34,963 nucleotides of DNA from positions 1 to 34,963 of the forward strand of contig CALFHN010000019.1 in NCBI GenBank assembly GCA_937876355.1, read 5' to 3'. The stretch's first letter is position 1. Every line of letters starts with the position of its first letter. Both the position numbers and the translations under genes were made by a program. The notes beneath the pieces are model-generated. The model saw nothing but the letters and a program-made list of their open reading frames with translations, was not told where the DNA came from and did not search any database. The stretch comes from an uncultured Bacteroidota bacterium (GTDB lineage Bacteria; Bacteroidota; Rhodothermia; Rhodothermales; UBA10348). Shown one piece after another: positions 8,348-17,311 of the stretch.

Positions 8348-9739
8348 GTGAAATCTGCCCGTCTCCTACTTGTTCTGATCCCTATTCTTTTTATCAACTG
8401 TCAAAACTGGCTCGGTCAAGACACTACCCCGCCCAATCTCATCATTTTGTTTTCTGATGATGCGGGTTATGCCGATTTTGGCTTTCAAGGCAGCACGGAT
8501 ATTCGGACCCCTCATTTGGACGCTTTGGCGAGATCAGGGATACGGTTTACAAATGGTTATGTGACTGCGTCGGTATGTTCTCCATCAAGGGCAGGAATGC
8601 TTACTGGGAGGTATCAACAACGATTCGGACACGAATTAAACTTGCCGGGAAAACCTGATCCTGCGGTTCCCGAGGCGCTTAGAGGGCTTCCTCTCAGCGA
8701 ACGAACGATTGCGGATTTGCTTAGAGAAGAGGGTTATGTAACCGGCCTCATAGGAAAGTGGCATTTAGGATTGGCCGATCACTTTCATCCTTTAAATCGG
8801 GGATTCGACGAGTTTTTCGGTCTTCGCGCCGGTAGTGGGCCTTACTGGCCTGGGCGGGTCGATCGTATCGAGAATGGAATGAAACCTGTTCCGGCGGACT
8901 CGCTAGAGTACCTGACGGATGAATTTGGAAACAGAGCCGTAGACTTTATCGCTCGCCACAGAAAAGAGCCCTTTTTCCTATTCCTATCTTTCACTGCTCC
9001 TCATACCCCTATGCAGGCCAAAGAAGAATATTTAGCTGAAGAACTAGGCCGATTCCAAACCGATGTTCGCGCAAAAAACGCCGCAATGACTCGTTCCGTG
9101 GACGACAATATTGGAAAGGTGGTGGCAACATTAGAAGCTTTTGGACTACGCGAGAACACCATTATCGTTTTTGCAAATGATAACGGAGGCGCAATGCCAT
9201 ATAACGGCTCTTTAAATTCACCGCTAAGGGGTGCAAAAGGGACCGCGCTTGAAGGTGGAAATCGGGTTCCGTACATCATTTCCTGGCCGGGCACGATACC
9301 AGAAGGCATCGTGTTTAGTAATCCGGTGTCTACCTTGGATATCCTTCCAACCTTTTTGGCGGCAGCCGGTGGCACATTGCCTAGCGACAGAACATATGAT
9401 GGAGTCGACCTCCTCCCCTTTCTAAACGGCGAACGCACTGAAGCACCTCACGACACTTTGTTTTGGAAAATGGAATGGGGAGCGGCGGTCCGTGCAGGTG
9501 ATTGGAAGTTGGTTCGTACACCAAATGCTGAACATTGGTTATTCAATTTGGCTAATGACATCTCTGAGACTACGGATTTGGCATTGGAATATCCGGAAAA
9601 AATGGCCAACCTTCGCGCCTCGTTGGAATCTTGGGAATCCGCGCACCCAGCACCTATCTGGGTAATTGATCAAGCTTGGCATGCACGCACGTCTGAGCGG
9701 TACGATCAATCCATTGTGGATGGGTTTATCCGCCGCTAA
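8348..9739 (+). CDS. Sulfatase, formylglycine-dependent (S1 type)
   Basis: 463 residues from a GTG start, with an export signal. 'ILFINC' at residues 13-18 resembles a non-canonical lipobox. Metal-binding 'DDAGYADFG' at 37-45, and the C-x-P-x-R maturation motif 'CSPSRAGMLTGR' with Cys77 as the residue converted to formylglycine. 'GKWHLG' and 'NDNGG' follow at the expected spacing. The protein removes sulfate esters, most often from sulfated polysaccharides in marine Bacteroidota and Planctomycetes. No SusC/SusD pair or glycoside hydrolase is adjacent, so this is not a clear polysaccharide-utilisation locus. An anaerobic or FGE-type maturase is not in the window. Divergent partner: the PhyH-like gene. 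Confidence 0.92.
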   Translation: MKSARLLLVLIPILFINCQNWLGQDTTPPNLIILFSDDAGYADFGFQGSTDIRTPHLDALARSGIRFTNGYVTASVCSPSRAGMLTGRYQQRFGHELNLPGKPDPAVPEALRGLPLSERTIADLLREEGYVTGLIGKWHLGLADHFHPLNRGFDEFFGLRAGSGPYWPGRVDRIENGMKPVPADSLEYLTDEFGNRAVDFIARHRKEPFFLFLSFTAPHTPMQAKEEYLAEELGRFQTDVRAKNAAMTRSVDDNIGKVVATLEAFGLRENTIIVFANDNGGAMPYNGSLNSPLRGAKGTALEGGNRVPYIISWPGTIPEGIVFSNPVSTLDILPTFLAAAGGTLPSDRTYDGVDLLPFLNGERTEAPHDTLFWKMEWGAAVRAGDWKLVRTPNAEHWLFNLANDISETTDLALEYPEKMANLRASLESWESAHPAPIWVIDQAWHARTSERYDQSIVDGFIRR

Positions 9740-9854
9740 TCAACATTTTTTGACGCAAAGTCTTTAGCGCAACAGTTGAATGTCGATACCTTAAACGGTG
9801 GGCCAAATTCGATAACTGATCGAGTCCAGCGGATCGCTTTGATTATGTAAGGAA

Positions 9855-12800
9855 ATGCGTTGTAGTTCAAGGTTAACTTTTATTTGCCGTACGCTGCTGC
9901 TTTTTGCAGTCTTGATGAGCTTTTATGCTTCATCAGGAAGCCATCACGTCTTTGCCCAACAGTATCGCCTTGAATCCTATACAGCACAGGAGGGTCTTCC
10001 CCAAGCACAGGTATGGGACGCCATTCAAAATCGGCAAGGTGAAATTTGGCTGGCATTATATACAGGTGGAATCGTTCGTTTTGATGGACATGATTTTACC
10101 CGTTTTGGCCAAGAGGGATTCCTTTCTGAGTTAACGTTCCAAAGTCAAACTATTTACGAAGATCGTCATGGAACGCTTTGGTTCGGGACCCAAGGAGGTT
10201 TACATCGCTATGACGGAACAACCGTGTCGTCTTTTTCAACTGAAAATGGACTCCCAAGTGATGATATAAGGTCTATTGTTGAAGACAAAAAAGGAAAGTT
10301 GTGGATTGGTACGGATAAAGGAGTTTGTTCATTCGATGGAATAAGCTGTTCGGTTTTTGAAGACCAACGAATTCAAAACGTCGGATTCAAGTCTCTTTCA
10401 ACAGACCTTCAAGGGAATTTATGGATTGGATCCACAACCGCAGGTCTCTTTAAATATGATGGCACTTCCATTTTGCACTGGGATGAATTCTCCGGTCTAG
10501 GGACATCGGAGGTCCGTGCAGTGACCTTTGACCACAATGAAATTATTTGGATCGCTACAAGTAAGGGCTTGGTGCGCTTTGACGGGACAGAATTCAAGTT
10601 ATTTACGGAAAACGAAGGCCTTCCTTCCGCTGGGATTCAATCGCTTTCAGTTGATCGAGCCGGAACTCTTTGGATAGGGACGAAAAATGGAATGGCTCGT
10701 AAACAAGGAGAGTTAATCGTTCCGTTTGACCCTAAATCCTTAGCCAGTATCTCGATTCGTTCGATTCTCGAAGACCGCGAAAGCAATATTTGGATTTCAA
10801 CAGACGGCAAAGGGATATTCAAATACACCCCTTCGCCATTCACGCATTACAACGAAGAGGATGGCCTGTTAGGAAGTATGGTTTGGGGAATTACTGAGGG
10901 CCCGAGCGATAACCTTTGGATTTCACTTCAAAACGGCATTAGTCAGTACGACGGATCAAAATTTTCTCCTGTTGAAGATCCAACTGGAATACTCCATAGA
11001 CGCGAAGTCACGGCTATGCACAAGTCTAATTCAGGAGCTATGTGGTTAGGAATGCGCTCGTCCTTAATCAAGTATGAAGACGGCAAATTCGTAACGTTTA
11101 CCCAGATCGATGGAAAACCAATTGGGACTATCAGATATATCACCGAAGACGTAAATGGTAATTTGTGGATTGCCACTCAGGAAGGTGTCGTTAAATTTGA
11201 CGGTACCAAGTTTTACCTTTTTACCGATAAAGATGGACTATCCGACAATTCCGTATCTGCCATTCTAATTCATAGCAACGGCTCCATTTGGGTTGGTACC
11301 GATCATGGTGTCAATATTTTTGACGGATCTAGTTTTTCCCCCTACAAAACGGGATCGGCATTTGACAAATTCTGGATTTCAGACATCAAGGAATCCCCCA
11401 ATGGTGATGTGTGGATTGCGACTCAGATTGGTGTATTTGTGAGCCTCGGCGCCGCTCCGGTATTAAATCCACAAATCGACAATTTTGGTCTAGCCCAGGG
11501 TATGAATGATGGAATAACATACTTCTTGGAGTTTGACAATGAGGGACAGTTATGGGTCGGAACGAATCGAGGGGTCAATCGCATAGATGTGCCAACTTAC
11601 CTAACAACAGGAGAAAAAATAATCCGATCCTATGGTAAAAACGACGGCTTCCAAGGAATAGAAACAAATCACCACGCGGTATACAAATCTCCAGATGGGT
11701 CGATGTTGTTTGGTACCGTTGCAGGCCTCACCAAGTTCACCCCTGAGCTGGACACACGAAACCTGTCCGAGCCAAAAACAAATTTGACCGATGTACGACT
11801 GTTTTTTGAAGAAGCAGATTGGTCCAAATTCGGAAATCCGATAAAACCGTGGTCGAAGCTACCCGAGACACCCATTTTACCACATAATCAAAACCATTTA
11901 AGTTTTGACTATGCCGGATTGAGTTTTGCTGCACCTGAAAAGGTCAGATATCAATACAAGCTGGATGGATTTGACAAATCGTGGTCCCCAATAACAGATC
12001 AACGATCAGCAACATTCCGCAATCTTCCTCCCGGCCGCTACAATTTTCTGGTCAGGGCCAGCAATAATGATGGAGTTTGGAATAGCAAACCAACGTCCTA
12101 TTCGTTCACCATTTCGCTTCCTTTTTGGGAAACCTGGTGGTTTTATGTGATTACAGCGCTTGTTTTAGTGTTGGCTTTGATCTGGCTTATTCGTTACAGC
12201 ACTCGTTCGTTTGAGCATCGCCAGCGAGAACTGGAAGAAATTGTGGCTCAAAGGACTAGTGCACTGGAGAGCACCAATGAGGCTTTAGTTGAAGCCAAGG
12301 AACTAGCATTAGATGCAGCCCGGGCTAAAAGTGAGTTTTTAGCAAACATGAGTCACGAAATAAGAACGCCGATGAACGGAGTTGTCGGTTTTGCAGATTT
12401 ACTCATGGAGTCAGATTTGGGGCCTCAAGAGCTAGAATATGTCAATATTATACGCACGAATGGCGATTCCCTCTTAAAGATTTTGAATCACATTTTGGAC
12501 TTGTCAAAAGTTGAAGCCGGAAAAATTGAATTAGAGAACAATCCACTTTCACTTCGAGACTGTGTAGAAGAATCACTGGAAGTGATGACCATGAAGATCG
12601 AAGACAAAGATGTTGAGTTGGCACACTTTATTGATGCTGACGTCCCTTCGAACATTTATGGGGACGTAACACGATTGCGTCAGGTTCTGGTCAATCTGGT
12701 TTCCAACGCGATCAAATTCACCGAAAAGGGAGAAGTGTCCATTCGGGTCCATGTTGATCCTGCCAGTTTGGTTGAACACCAACCCAGTTACCGTATGCTT

Positions 12801-13964
12801 CATTTTGAAGTTTCGGACACGGGAATTGGTATCCCTGCTGAAAAAATGGCAAGACTGTTTGAATCCTTTACTCAAGCAGATGCAACAACTACGAGAAAAT
12901 ATGGCGGAACAGGCCTTGGCCTCACCATTAGCAAAGAACTAAGTGAGTTGATGGGTGGACGCATGTGGATCGAAAGTAAAGTTGGTGTTGGATCGACTTT
13001 TCACTTCACTATTGCTGCCCAAGAAGCTCCGAAAAACCCTGATATACTCTCTTACAATGGTATTCAACCAATACTTCAAGGCGCGCGCGTTCTCGTTATT
13101 GGAACCAAAAATACCATCCGTCAAGCGCTCGAATCTCAGTTCGCAGAATGGGGAATGAATCCCACTTTTGTCACAACCGACAATGAGGGACTTGCCCTGC
13201 TTGATCGAGGGATACGATTCGAAGTGGCGATTGTCGACTTGAACGCAAGGAACCAATCTGAGTCTGAAATGGCTCTGAAAATCCGAAAACGGCCAAAATT
13301 TAAAAATTTACCGATCATTGCGTTGGCTAGGCTTGGTAAAAATGCAAAGGGTCTTGAGAAAGGAGGTCATTATTCGAGCAGGGTCAATAAGCCTATCAAA
13401 CAAGAAAGCTTGTTCAAAAATCTTACTGATGCCCTGGGCAAAGAACAGCCAAGGATGGTGTTTACCACAGCATCCGTACCGTTGGTGCGGGAAAAACTTG
13501 CTGCCTCCTACCCTCTTCGAATATTATTGGCGGAAGACAACGTAGTTAACCAGCGATTATTTGAAATTACTCTGGAACGGTTAGGTTACAGCATTGCAAT
13601 AGCTTCCACGGGTATCGAAGTACTCGCGTTACTTCGAAAGAGGTCTTTTGACGTCGTCCTGATGGATATGCATATGCCTGAACTAGATGGCCCAGACACA
13701 ACCAGGCATATTATTAAAGAATGGCCACCTGAAAAACGGCCTTACATTGTTGCTTTGACAGCCGCAGTGATGAAAGAAGATCGGGATCGTTGTTTTGAAG
13801 CGGGAATGCAGAGTTTTTTATCAAAACCTATGCAGACGCATGAGTTGATTGAAATCCTCAAGGCTGCTCCTCGACTTGTATCCAAGACTACGTCGAAAAA
13901 TAAACAGCCGATTCAAAAGGCCCATCTGGCCATACCTAGGGCAAAAAAAAGCTCAGAGGCGTAA
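9855..13964 (+). CDS. Hybrid sensor histidine kinase with periplasmic beta-propeller and two receiver domains
   Basis: 1369 residues. Signal peptide, then about 13-14 Reg_prop repeats (each with W-(I/V/L)-(G/A)-T ... G-(L/V) ... (F/Y)-DG), a Y_Y_Y domain ending in '[14 protein letters not shown]', one transmembrane helix at about 756-779, a coiled-coil linker, HisKA with the H-box '[10 protein letters not shown]' (His834), and an HATPase_c domain with 'DTGIGIP' and 'GTGLGL'. The first receiver (about 1078-1190) has Asp1128 but lacks the N-terminal acidic pair, so it is probably degenerate. The second is intact, with 'AEDN' near its start, phospho-acceptor Asp1271 in '[11 protein letters not shown]' and 'SKPM'. 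There is no C-terminal AraC-type domain, unlike classical HTCS regulators, so the output must pass to another protein. SD-like AAGGAA lies just before the ATG. A strong terminator follows directly. Confidence 0.93.
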   Translation: MRCSSRLTFICRTLLLFAVLMSFYASSGSHHVFAQQYRLESYTAQEGLPQAQVWDAIQNRQGEIWLALYTGGIVRFDGHDFTRFGQEGFLSELTFQSQTIYEDRHGTLWFGTQGGLHRYDGTTVSSFSTENGLPSDDIRSIVEDKKGKLWIGTDKGVCSFDGISCSVFEDQRIQNVGFKSLSTDLQGNLWIGSTTAGLFKYDGTSILHWDEFSGLGTSEVRAVTFDHNEIIWIATSKGLVRFDGTEFKLFTENEGLPSAGIQSLSVDRAGTLWIGTKNGMARKQGELIVPFDPKSLASISIRSILEDRESNIWISTDGKGIFKYTPSPFTHYNEEDGLLGSMVWGITEGPSDNLWISLQNGISQYDGSKFSPVEDPTGILHRREVTAMHKSNSGAMWLGMRSSLIKYEDGKFVTFTQIDGKPIGTIRYITEDVNGNLWIATQEGVVKFDGTKFYLFTDKDGLSDNSVSAILIHSNGSIWVGTDHGVNIFDGSSFSPYKTGSAFDKFWISDIKESPNGDVWIATQIGVFVSLGAAPVLNPQIDNFGLAQGMNDGITYFLEFDNEGQLWVGTNRGVNRIDVPTYLTTGEKIIRSYGKNDGFQGIETNHHAVYKSPDGSMLFGTVAGLTKFTPELDTRNLSEPKTNLTDVRLFFEEADWSKFGNPIKPWSKLPETPILPHNQNHLSFDYAGLSFAAPEKVRYQYKLDGFDKSWSPITDQRSATFRNLPPGRYNFLVRASNNDGVWNSKPTSYSFTISLPFWETWWFYVITALVLVLALIWLIRYSTRSFEHRQRELEEIVAQRTSALESTNEALVEAKELALDAARAKSEFLANMSHEIRTPMNGVVGFADLLMESDLGPQELEYVNIIRTNGDSLLKILNHILDLSKVEAGKIELENNPLSLRDCVEESLEVMTMKIEDKDVELAHFIDADVPSNIYGDVTRLRQVLVNLVSNAIKFTEKGEVSIRVHVDPASLVEHQPSYRMLHFEVSDTGIGIPAEKMARLFESFTQADATTTRKYGGTGLGLTISKELSELMGGRMWIESKVGVGSTFHFTIAAQEAPKNPDILSYNGIQPILQGARVLVIGTKNTIRQALESQFAEWGMNPTFVTTDNEGLALLDRGIRFEVAIVDLNARNQSESEMALKIRKRPKFKNLPIIALARLGKNAKGLEKGGHYSSRVNKPIKQESLFKNLTDALGKEQPRMVFTTASVPLVREKLAASYPLRILLAEDNVVNQRLFEITLERLGYSIAIASTGIEVLALLRKRSFDVVLMDMHMPELDGPDTTRHIIKEWPPEKRPYIVALTAAVMKEDRDRCFEAGMQSFLSKPMQTHELIEILKAAPRLVSKTTSKNKQPIQKAHLAIPRAKKSSEA

Positions 13965-13982
13965 AACAGGTTTAAATCAGAA

Positions 13983-14020
13983 ATAAAGCCCCGGCAGATG
14001 AAATCTTGCTGGGGCTTTAT
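13983..14020 (+). terminator. Terminator after the hybrid kinase
   Basis: A perfect 10-bp stem (ATAAAGCCCC / GGGGCTTTAT) is extended inward by several more pairs including G-U, with the CTTTAT end serving as the T-rich run. It starts 18 nt after the stop codon. Confidence 0.85.
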
Positions 14021-14032
14021 GCGTCTGACCAT

Positions 14033-14074
14033 TGTGCACCAGGCTTGATGTGCGCCAGGCCTATTGTGCGTCCG
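14033..14074. repeat. Three tandem units of 16-nt period beside a tRNA relic
   Basis: On the minus strand the sequences CGGACGCACA, CTGGCGCACA and CTGGTGCACA occur with exactly 16 nt from one to the next (plus-strand 14065, 14049 and 14033). The first is the 3' end of the tRNA-Leu-like relic, so the units look like repeats of a tRNA 3' end. Confidence 0.6.
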
Positions 14075-14141
14075 AAGGAACTCAAACCCCCACGAGCCTA
14101 GGCTCACTGCGCCCCGAACGCAGCGCTTCCGCCACAGACGC
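14067..14141 (-). pseudogene. Decayed tRNA-Leu-like gene (pseudo-tRNA)
   Basis: On the minus strand, acceptor arms GCGTCTG (14141-14135) and CGGACGC (14074-14068) pair over 7 bp with one G-U. Between them are pieces typical of bacterial tRNA-Leu: 'TGGCGGAA', 'GCGCTGCG', an anticodon stem CTGCG/CGCAG, a class II variable arm GAGCC-TA-GGCTC, and a T arm. Defects: about 9-10 nt of the D-loop (the usual TTGGTAGAC part) are missing; the anticodon loop TTCGGGG gives CGG (Pro) instead of a Leu anticodon such as CAG; the T loop is TTTGAGT rather than TTCGAGT; and the T stem is rich in G-U pairs. This length (75 nt) is too short for a normal tRNA-Leu (about 85-87 nt). The gene is probably non-functional. 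Confidence 0.65.
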
Positions 14142-14305
14142 TGCTTAGTACTAAACTCTCCGAAAGAAGTGGATCTAAATGGTACGACAAATGACCATCT
14201 CATTCTATATGATTTATCGTTTTTACATGCCTTTCGATGCAACTATATTAGATAAATTTCGGAAACTACCTTCATTCTCCGACTATTCAACCCAAAACCA
14301 ATCGT

Positions 14306-16522
14306 ATGAAGCTTAGAATTGCTATTGCCGCAGCCCTTCTCGGGATGCTGCCAACGCTTGTTATGGCTCAAGAAGCGCCAGTTCCTTCAATTGAAGCCAC
14401 TTTTGCCGAAATTGCCCCTCGCGCTGACGGAATCTTGGATGATGCTATTTGGCAGCAAATTCAACCCATGACCGACTTTGTGCAGCGATGGCCAAATGAA
14501 GGCGCAGCGCCGACCGAAGAAAGTTGGGCAAAAGTAGCGTATGACCGCGACTACCTCTATTTCGCGTTTCAATTCTCAGACAAAGAACCCGAATTGATCC
14601 GAGCTAAAAATATGGAGAGGGGCGGTCGAAACGACCGGGACGACCATGCCTACATCGGCATTGATACATTTTTGGATGGTCGGAATGCTTTTTTGTTTGA
14701 AATGAATGCACTTGGGACCCAAGATGATGCCCTGATTGCAGATGAACGCATGACCATAGATTCATACAGTTGGGACGCTGTCTACGTAAGCGAAACGGTA
14801 ATCAATGACAAAGGATGGTCAATGGAGGTTCGCATCCCCTTCCGCCAACTTCGCTTCCCGGAAGGAGATGATTTGACGTTTGGACTCTGGATGAGACGCA
14901 CAGTAAACCGAAAAAATGAAATTCAGAATTGGCCGTTGATTCCCTTGTCTTACGGAACGGGTTACAGTGACGATATTAAGACGGTTTCGCGGTATGGCCG
15001 CCTGACGGGTCTAAAGAACATCCGACGCGGCAAGAATATCGAAATTAAGCCTTATGTGATTACCGGTGCCCAAAACGTCCGAAACGACTTAGGTTTGGAA
15101 AAAACAGACTCCGATACTAATTACGATGCCGGATTTGACCTCAAATATGGAATCACGTCCAATTTGACGCTAGACTTCACAGTGAACACGGATTTTGCTC
15201 AGGTTGAATCTGATAATACTCAGATCAACCTTACCCGCTTTAGCCTCTTCTTTCCAGAAAAAAGGGAGTTTTTTCTAGAACGATCGGGAATTTTTGAACA
15301 TGGCGATTCCAGGAGAACACAGACGTTCTTTTCCAGACGAATTGGGCTCTCCGAAGCCATCCTTGCAGGAACGAGGTTGACAGGTCAAATTGGTCGTTTT
15401 AACGTGGGCATTCTCAACATTGAAACTGCCCCCGACGGTGGATCTTTTACTGATAAAATGGGGCAGATTTTTGGGGAAAAGTCTGCAAACAATTCTGTTG
15501 CTAGGTTCCAAACTAACTTTCTAAAACGCGGATCGGCGGGAGTGATTTTTACCAATTTCGATCGAGCGGGCAGCTACAATCGGGCTTTGGGACTCGATGT
15601 TTCTCAGCGCTTCGGCTCTGCGAGCAGCATGGATGTTTGGTTTACAGACGTTTCAGACTCAGATTCAAACAATGAAGGACAGGCAGCAAGTGCAAGTTTA
15701 AATCTTCGAAACGATGTATATGGTGCTAGCCTTTCTTATACCAGTGTCGGCGAAAACTTCAGACCTGCGCTAGGTTTTGTGCAGAGGCGTGATATGAAGC
15801 AATCGATTGGGACTGTTACGTATAGCCCAATTCTTGAAAAGGGTCCTTTTCGTCAGATGGTCTTTCATACGATGGGAATCCATACGGACGGACAGGACGG
15901 AGAACTTCAATCATGGGATATTTATCCTAGTGTTTCTTTTTCAACTAAAGAACGAGATCAAATTCGATTTTCCGGATCTCGTTCATTTGATCGATTGGAA
16001 TCTGTTTTCAGAATTCGTCCTGATGCTGAAATCGTTGCCGCAGACTACACCTTTGGTCGATATGGTGTCACATTCACATCGGATCCTGGTCGAAAATTTT
16101 CCGGCTCTTTGAAGATCGAAACAGGGGGGTTCTACGGTGGTGACCGGACAAACTGGAGCGCAAGTGCCGGGTACCGGCAATCCAAGTACCTTACTCTCGG
16201 TGGAAGGGTCAACAAAAGCGATATTGACCTACCAATCGCAAATGGCAAATTTAGCGCAACAACAGCATCCGTTGACATTTTAGCCAGCGTCAGCCGCAAG
16301 TTATTTGCCAAAGCACTGGTTCAGTACGATAACTTTTCCCGTGACGTCAATGCCAATATTCGCGTCGATTGGATTCATAGCCCCGGCTCTGACCTTTTCT
16401 TTGTGTTTAATACGTCCTATCACGTAACTGGTGACAATGAGGATCTTTTTGACCCTAGGGCAGACTTTATTATGAATGACATAGTCGGCGTGGCAAAGAT
16501 CACCTATCTGATCTTGTTATAG
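14306..16522 (+). CDS. DUF5916 outer-membrane protein with N-terminal CBM9-like domain
   Basis: 738 residues with a signal peptide cleaved after 'LPTLVMAQ'. Residues about 30-235 form a family-9 carbohydrate-binding-like domain: 'PRADGILDDAIWQQ' and 'AYDRDYLYFAFQFSD' are typical, followed by 'DDHAYIGIDTFLDGRNAFLF' and 'GWSMEVRIPFRQLRFP'. The rest is the DUF5916 barrel, including 'NLTLDFTVNTDFAQVESD', 'FSLFFPEKREFFLE' and 'RRIGL', and many amphipathic strands to the C-terminus. The family is common in Bacteroidota and is thought to sit in the outer membrane; its substrate is unknown. Length fits the family. The 164 nt upstream of the start should hold the promoter. A very strong terminator follows. 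Confidence 0.9.
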   Translation: MKLRIAIAAALLGMLPTLVMAQEAPVPSIEATFAEIAPRADGILDDAIWQQIQPMTDFVQRWPNEGAAPTEESWAKVAYDRDYLYFAFQFSDKEPELIRAKNMERGGRNDRDDHAYIGIDTFLDGRNAFLFEMNALGTQDDALIADERMTIDSYSWDAVYVSETVINDKGWSMEVRIPFRQLRFPEGDDLTFGLWMRRTVNRKNEIQNWPLIPLSYGTGYSDDIKTVSRYGRLTGLKNIRRGKNIEIKPYVITGAQNVRNDLGLEKTDSDTNYDAGFDLKYGITSNLTLDFTVNTDFAQVESDNTQINLTRFSLFFPEKREFFLERSGIFEHGDSRRTQTFFSRRIGLSEAILAGTRLTGQIGRFNVGILNIETAPDGGSFTDKMGQIFGEKSANNSVARFQTNFLKRGSAGVIFTNFDRAGSYNRALGLDVSQRFGSASSMDVWFTDVSDSDSNNEGQAASASLNLRNDVYGASLSYTSVGENFRPALGFVQRRDMKQSIGTVTYSPILEKGPFRQMVFHTMGIHTDGQDGELQSWDIYPSVSFSTKERDQIRFSGSRSFDRLESVFRIRPDAEIVAADYTFGRYGVTFTSDPGRKFSGSLKIETGGFYGGDRTNWSASAGYRQSKYLTLGGRVNKSDIDLPIANGKFSATTASVDILASVSRKLFAKALVQYDNFSRDVNANIRVDWIHSPGSDLFFVFNTSYHVTGDNEDLFDPRADFIMNDIVGVAKITYLILL

Positions 16523-16546
16523 ATCACAAATAGAGTGGACTGACAT

Positions 16547-16583
16547 AAAGAAGAGGGGGCGCCAAAGGCGCCCCCTCTTCTTT
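16547..16583 (+). terminator. Strong terminator, possibly bidirectional
   Basis: A 14-bp perfect stem (GAAGAGGGGGCGCC / GGCGCCCCCTCTTC, extendable to 17 bp by A-T pairs) has an AAA loop and is followed by TTTTAATTT. It lies between two convergent genes and could also stop the minus-strand lipoprotein transcript. Confidence 0.92.
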
Positions 16584-16609
16584 TAATTTAACCAAACATC
16601 CAAGAATCC

Positions 16610-17140
16610 CTAAGGATTTTTCACTCGGCTAAATCGCGCCGTTTCTTGCTCGAAAAACTCTTTATCATTCATGTGAGCTTGAATGTATGACCGAACTTGG
16701 GCCGGATTCTTCAAGTCATCAAGACCCTTTTTATACACATCCTCAGCCAAAGACTTTGAAACGATTATATCTTTAGACTCGAAGCTAAAAGTGTAGAAAT
16801 ACCATTCCGCTTCCTTCTCATCATCATCATCATCACAAATTGAGCATGTGAAATTGGCGAAAAGGACTCCATCCACCGAAGAAGCAAATGCTTTAAGATT
16901 CAATTGCTCAGATTCATCCTCATCGGGCTCTTTGTATATGAGAGCATACTCCGTGTCGCTCAAGGCTGAAATAGAAAGAAATGATACTATTTCATCGTTA
17001 TCACCCTTGGCTTCCCAGTTACCAATCAGTCCCTCATCAAAAGCAACTTCTCCAGGAGAACCCATTGGCACCTGCGCACTCTCACACCCCGTTATAACAA
17101 GGGCCGCCAGCAAGAAAAGGTGGGTTATGGTTCGTTTCAT
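16610..17140 (-). CDS. Small lipoprotein of unknown function
   Basis: 176 residues from the ATG at 17140. An upstream TTG at 17167 would add nine residues but this ATG begins the lipoprotein signal. The signal is 'MKRTITHLFLLAALVITGC' with lipobox ITGC and lipidated Cys19. The mature part begins with a low-complexity region, then 'LIGNWEAKGD', which resembles the first strand of small lipocalin-like or beta-barrel lipoproteins, and a strongly acidic stretch (ICDDDDDEKEAE) near the middle with two nearby cysteines (TCSIC). No named family recognised. A small hairpin GCCC-GAAA-GGGC (17154-17165) lies just upstream of the start. Convergent with the DUF5916 gene and divergent from the M1 peptidase. 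Confidence 0.75.
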   Translation of the reverse strand: MKRTITHLFLLAALVITGCESAQVPMGSPGEVAFDEGLIGNWEAKGDNDEIVSFLSISALSDTEYALIYKEPDEDESEQLNLKAFASSVDGVLFANFTCSICDDDDDEKEAEWYFYTFSFESKDIIVSKSLAEDVYKKGLDDLKNPAQVRSYIQAHMNDKEFFEQETARFSRVKNP

Positions 17141-17311
17141 TTTAAATGCATCCGCCCTTTCGGGCAATAATTAATGATTTCACAATTATAACGCCGCGGG
17201 AAAGAACCACTCCGTAACTAAAGAGTCAGGACTCCCCTACATCAACACCTATTGTAGATGTGTACTTTTCTCGCCTCCACGATTCTTTATCGCCAAAAAA
17301 CTTCCGTTTAA

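Noticed and set aside
17154..17165. GCCC-GAAA-GGGC hairpin as a riboswitch or terminator
   Set aside because: Only four base pairs and no T tract; too weak to call.
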